From contig CAJWGQ010000130.1 of NCBI GenBank assembly GCA_913041025.1, positions 1 to 8,015 on the forward strand: DNA of 8,015 bases, read 5' to 3'. Under the pieces are notes generated by a model. That model had not been told where the DNA came from. It searched no databases and saw nothing but the letters and a program-made list of their open reading frames with translations. Source of the stretch: an uncultured Gammaproteobacteria bacterium. Its GTDB lineage: Bacteria; Pseudomonadota; Gammaproteobacteria; Pseudomonadales; Azotimanducaceae_A. How positions within the stretch are numbered: position 1 is the first letter of the stretch; the number at the start of each line of letters is the position of its first letter. This document shows positions 6,729 through 8,015 of the stretch, piece by piece. A program made the translations under genes and the position numbers.

Positions 6729-7032
6729 TTGATTTCCCCCGTGTTGTGAATATTTTTTATTATAGTGATCCCTATTTTTTAACGCCCGAACGAGTCAGTT
6801 GCTCGAAAGTGCAATACACAGAATATAGGTAATGCCTTTCATATTAGCAAGCATAGCACTACCGAAATAATACAGAGGCAGCCAACTAAACAAATCGTAG
6901 GTCCGATTAAATTCTATTTTACCTGGTTAACTGCAGAGACTTTGCTCAGATAGGCTCCCGATAAACTATCATAGCGTTGTTGCCTCGCCCGAGTGTTTTC
7001 CATAAAGCCCTTTCGACTCTGCTGACCATCGA
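6729..7032. other. 304-bp intergenic region upstream of the TonB-dependent receptor
   Basis: Apart from the receptor's Shine-Dalgarno and the TATAAT box listed separately, I see no RNA gene, Fur-type box, terminator or convincing coding sequence. Two overlapping minus-strand mini-ORFs exist: 29 codons from the ATG at 7003 to the TAG at 6914, and 27 codons from the ATG at 7029 to the TGA at 6946. The second is in frame with, and two codons after, the hydrolase stop. Neither has a recognisable product. A weak inverted repeat (CGAG with CTCG) lies at about 6790-6804, just upstream of the promoter, and could be an operator or chance. Confidence 0.6.
6759..6764 (-). promoter_or_regulatory. Probable -10 box of the receptor promoter (TATAAT)
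   Basis: A perfect sigma70-type TATAAT on the minus strand lies 30 nt upstream of the receptor ATG, implying a transcript start near 6752 and a short leader of about 24 nt containing GGGGGA. At 16-18 nt upstream the -35 region is poor (around GGGCGT), which suggests a weak or activator-dependent promoter. Confidence 0.55.
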
Positions 7033-8015
7033 CTAAGAGCTCTCGACCTCTATAAAAATCGGATTGGTGTAAAACCAAAGATCGTTCCAAGGGTTTTCAT
7101 TTTCATTATCCTCAAGGGGTTCAAGTTCTCGAGAGTTAGTACCGCGTAATCGGACATAAAAAGATTTTTTGGGGTTCTCAATTCTATGTCTTGTTTTTAG
7201 GTAATCGCCTTGGATCGATAGCTCTTGTCTTACCCATCGCCGCAAGACCCTGGTCGATTGGTTTTCGTCTGCTTCTATACCAACTTCTTCTTCGAAAAAT
7301 TCGCCAAAGATCAAGTCAACCCGCTCCAGCGTTGGGTTCTCCCCGTTGTGATTATTGGTAGGGGGATCTAATACTTTTAAATTAATAACGACTGCGCTGT
7401 TTGGCCCAACTTCCAGCGTTTCACCAATCGAAGCTTTCTTATCAAAACCAATTCTCGCATCAAACCAAACCTCGGAAATCAGGTCACCGGTGGTGACAAA
7501 AATCCTTCCATCTCTAATGGAATTGAAGATTGCTTCCGGGTTTTTTTTTGCCAACACATATGTCTTGGAATACTCCCCAGGCCAAAAGTCCGCGCCCCCG
7601 TCCGTCCAATGAATGTGGCTGTCAGAATTCGCGGTGATCCACCAACGTCTTCTCTCACCCAGCATCGAATCCCAGAACCCTCCAAGGCGCGCGGTCATTT
7701 GATCAAAGCCTCCCATTGTTGGATAGCCCCCAAGCATTCTCCCGTAAATTCCGCGTGGCCTAACAAACGCGAAATATCTGGAGTGGTTAGACGGTTGACC
7801 AAATCGAGTTCTTAACTGAGAGATTGCCTGGTGGCCAGGAGCGCCCTCCATCCCAATAGCAATATCTGGCGCGGCGTTATTCCAACTCCGAAGTTCAGCG
7901 GGGCCAGTCAATCCGTATTCTCCTAGTGCTTTTGCTGAGCGGGCAGGGTGATGCGCGATAACAACTGGTGCCGGCTCTAGCTTCTTCATTGCCTCAAGAG
8001 CCTCGATCATTCTTT
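7033..8015 (-). CDS. PHP-type metal-dependent hydrolase/phosphoesterase (N-terminus beyond window)
   Basis: The frame is open to the right edge. The first Met in the window (8010) begins mid-domain (MIEALEAMKK), so at least part of the N-terminal half, including the usual first HxH motif, is missing. Numbering from that Met: IAHHPAR (18-24) and NSDSHIHW (128-135, D130 and H132) match late metal-ligand motifs of PHP-domain phosphoesterases. NSIRDGRIFVTTGD (163-176) is the typical segment that follows. A C-terminal beta-rich domain runs from about 180 and ends WNDLWFYTNPIFIEV (308-322), which looks like a natural C-terminus. PHP proteins hydrolyse phosphate mono- or diesters using two or three metal ions; the substrate here is unknown. 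Whether a signal peptide exists cannot be judged. It lies 304 nt upstream of the receptor on the same strand and probably forms a separate transcription unit. An A9 run occurs in the coding strand at K155-K156. Confidence 0.85.
   Translation of the reverse strand, partial: RMIEALEAMKKLEPAPVVIAHHPARSAKALGEYGLTGPAELRSWNNAAPDIAIGMEGAPGHQAISQLRTRFGQPSNHSRYFAFVRPRGIYGRMLGGYPTMGGFDQMTARLGGFWDSMLGERRRWWITANSDSHIHWTDGGADFWPGEYSKTYVLAKKNPEAIFNSIRDGRIFVTTGDLISEVWFDARIGFDKKASIGETLEVGPNSAVVINLKVLDPPTNNHNGENPTLERVDLIFGEFFEEEVGIEADENQSTRVLRRWVRQELSIQGDYLKTRHRIENPKKSFYVRLRGTNSRELEPLEDNENENPWNDLWFYTNPIFIEVESS
7541..7549. repeat. Nine-base homopolymer in hydrolase coding sequence
   Basis: T9 on the plus strand is A9 in the coding strand and is followed by C. 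The codons read GCA AAA AAA AAC, so the A AAA AAC heptamer sits in the phase needed for -1 slippage. A -1 shift reaches a TAG about eight codons later. Confidence 0.95.

Noticed and set aside
7355..7815. Three 68-85-codon frames within the hydrolase gene
   Set aside because: They are shadows of the PHP-type frame, which carries conserved metal-ligand motifs.

Overview
The window looks like an ordinary chromosomal stretch from a Gram-negative, probably marine, gammaproteobacterium-like organism. A TonB-dependent outer-membrane receptor implies an outer membrane. Base composition is moderate (mid-40s %GC by eye). Genes are tightly packed, with good Shine-Dalgarno sites. The lineage is inferred from gene style only; no rRNA or other marker gene is present. 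I see no tRNA, CRISPR array, transposase, integrase or phage gene.

Layout. Positions 1-3728 hold four minus-strand genes, transcribed right to left: an EamA-type small-molecule exporter, a VOC (glyoxalase-fold) protein, and two acyl-CoA dehydrogenase (ACAD) genes separated by 10 nt. The last ACAD runs off the left edge with only a few residues missing. Divergent from the exporter, on the plus strand, is a secreted DUF411/CopG-type copper-binding protein (3873-4334). It converges on a minus-strand TonB-dependent receptor (4452-6728). The convergent gap holds overlapping inverted repeats that look like a shared terminator. A 304-bp gap (6729-7032) carries the receptor's probable promoter and no convincing gene. 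The right end is a minus-strand PHP-type metal-dependent hydrolase whose N-terminus lies outside the window.

How the genes fit together. The clearest functional unit is the ACAD pair. The upstream protein keeps the FAD isoalloxazine-side motifs and a candidate catalytic Glu. The downstream protein has lost these but keeps the Arg/Gln-Phe-Gly and His-Gly-Gly-Ile-Gly motifs that bind the FAD pyrophosphate and AMP across the subunit interface. This is the pattern of obligate heteromeric (alpha2beta2) ACADs best known from actinobacterial steroid side-chain degradation (ChsE/FadE pairs). It suggests beta-oxidation of a bulky, sterol- or terpenoid-like CoA thioester. The receptor could import a scarce or bulky nutrient, but nothing here ties it to iron, to sterol or to the ACADs. 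The hydrolase and the copper protein appear unrelated to the ACAD unit.

I did not find a clearly new biological system. The best leads are the complementary ACAD pair, two matching CX6C loops in the receptor, the homopolymer tracts inside the receptor signal peptide and the hydrolase, and the overlapping convergent hairpins.
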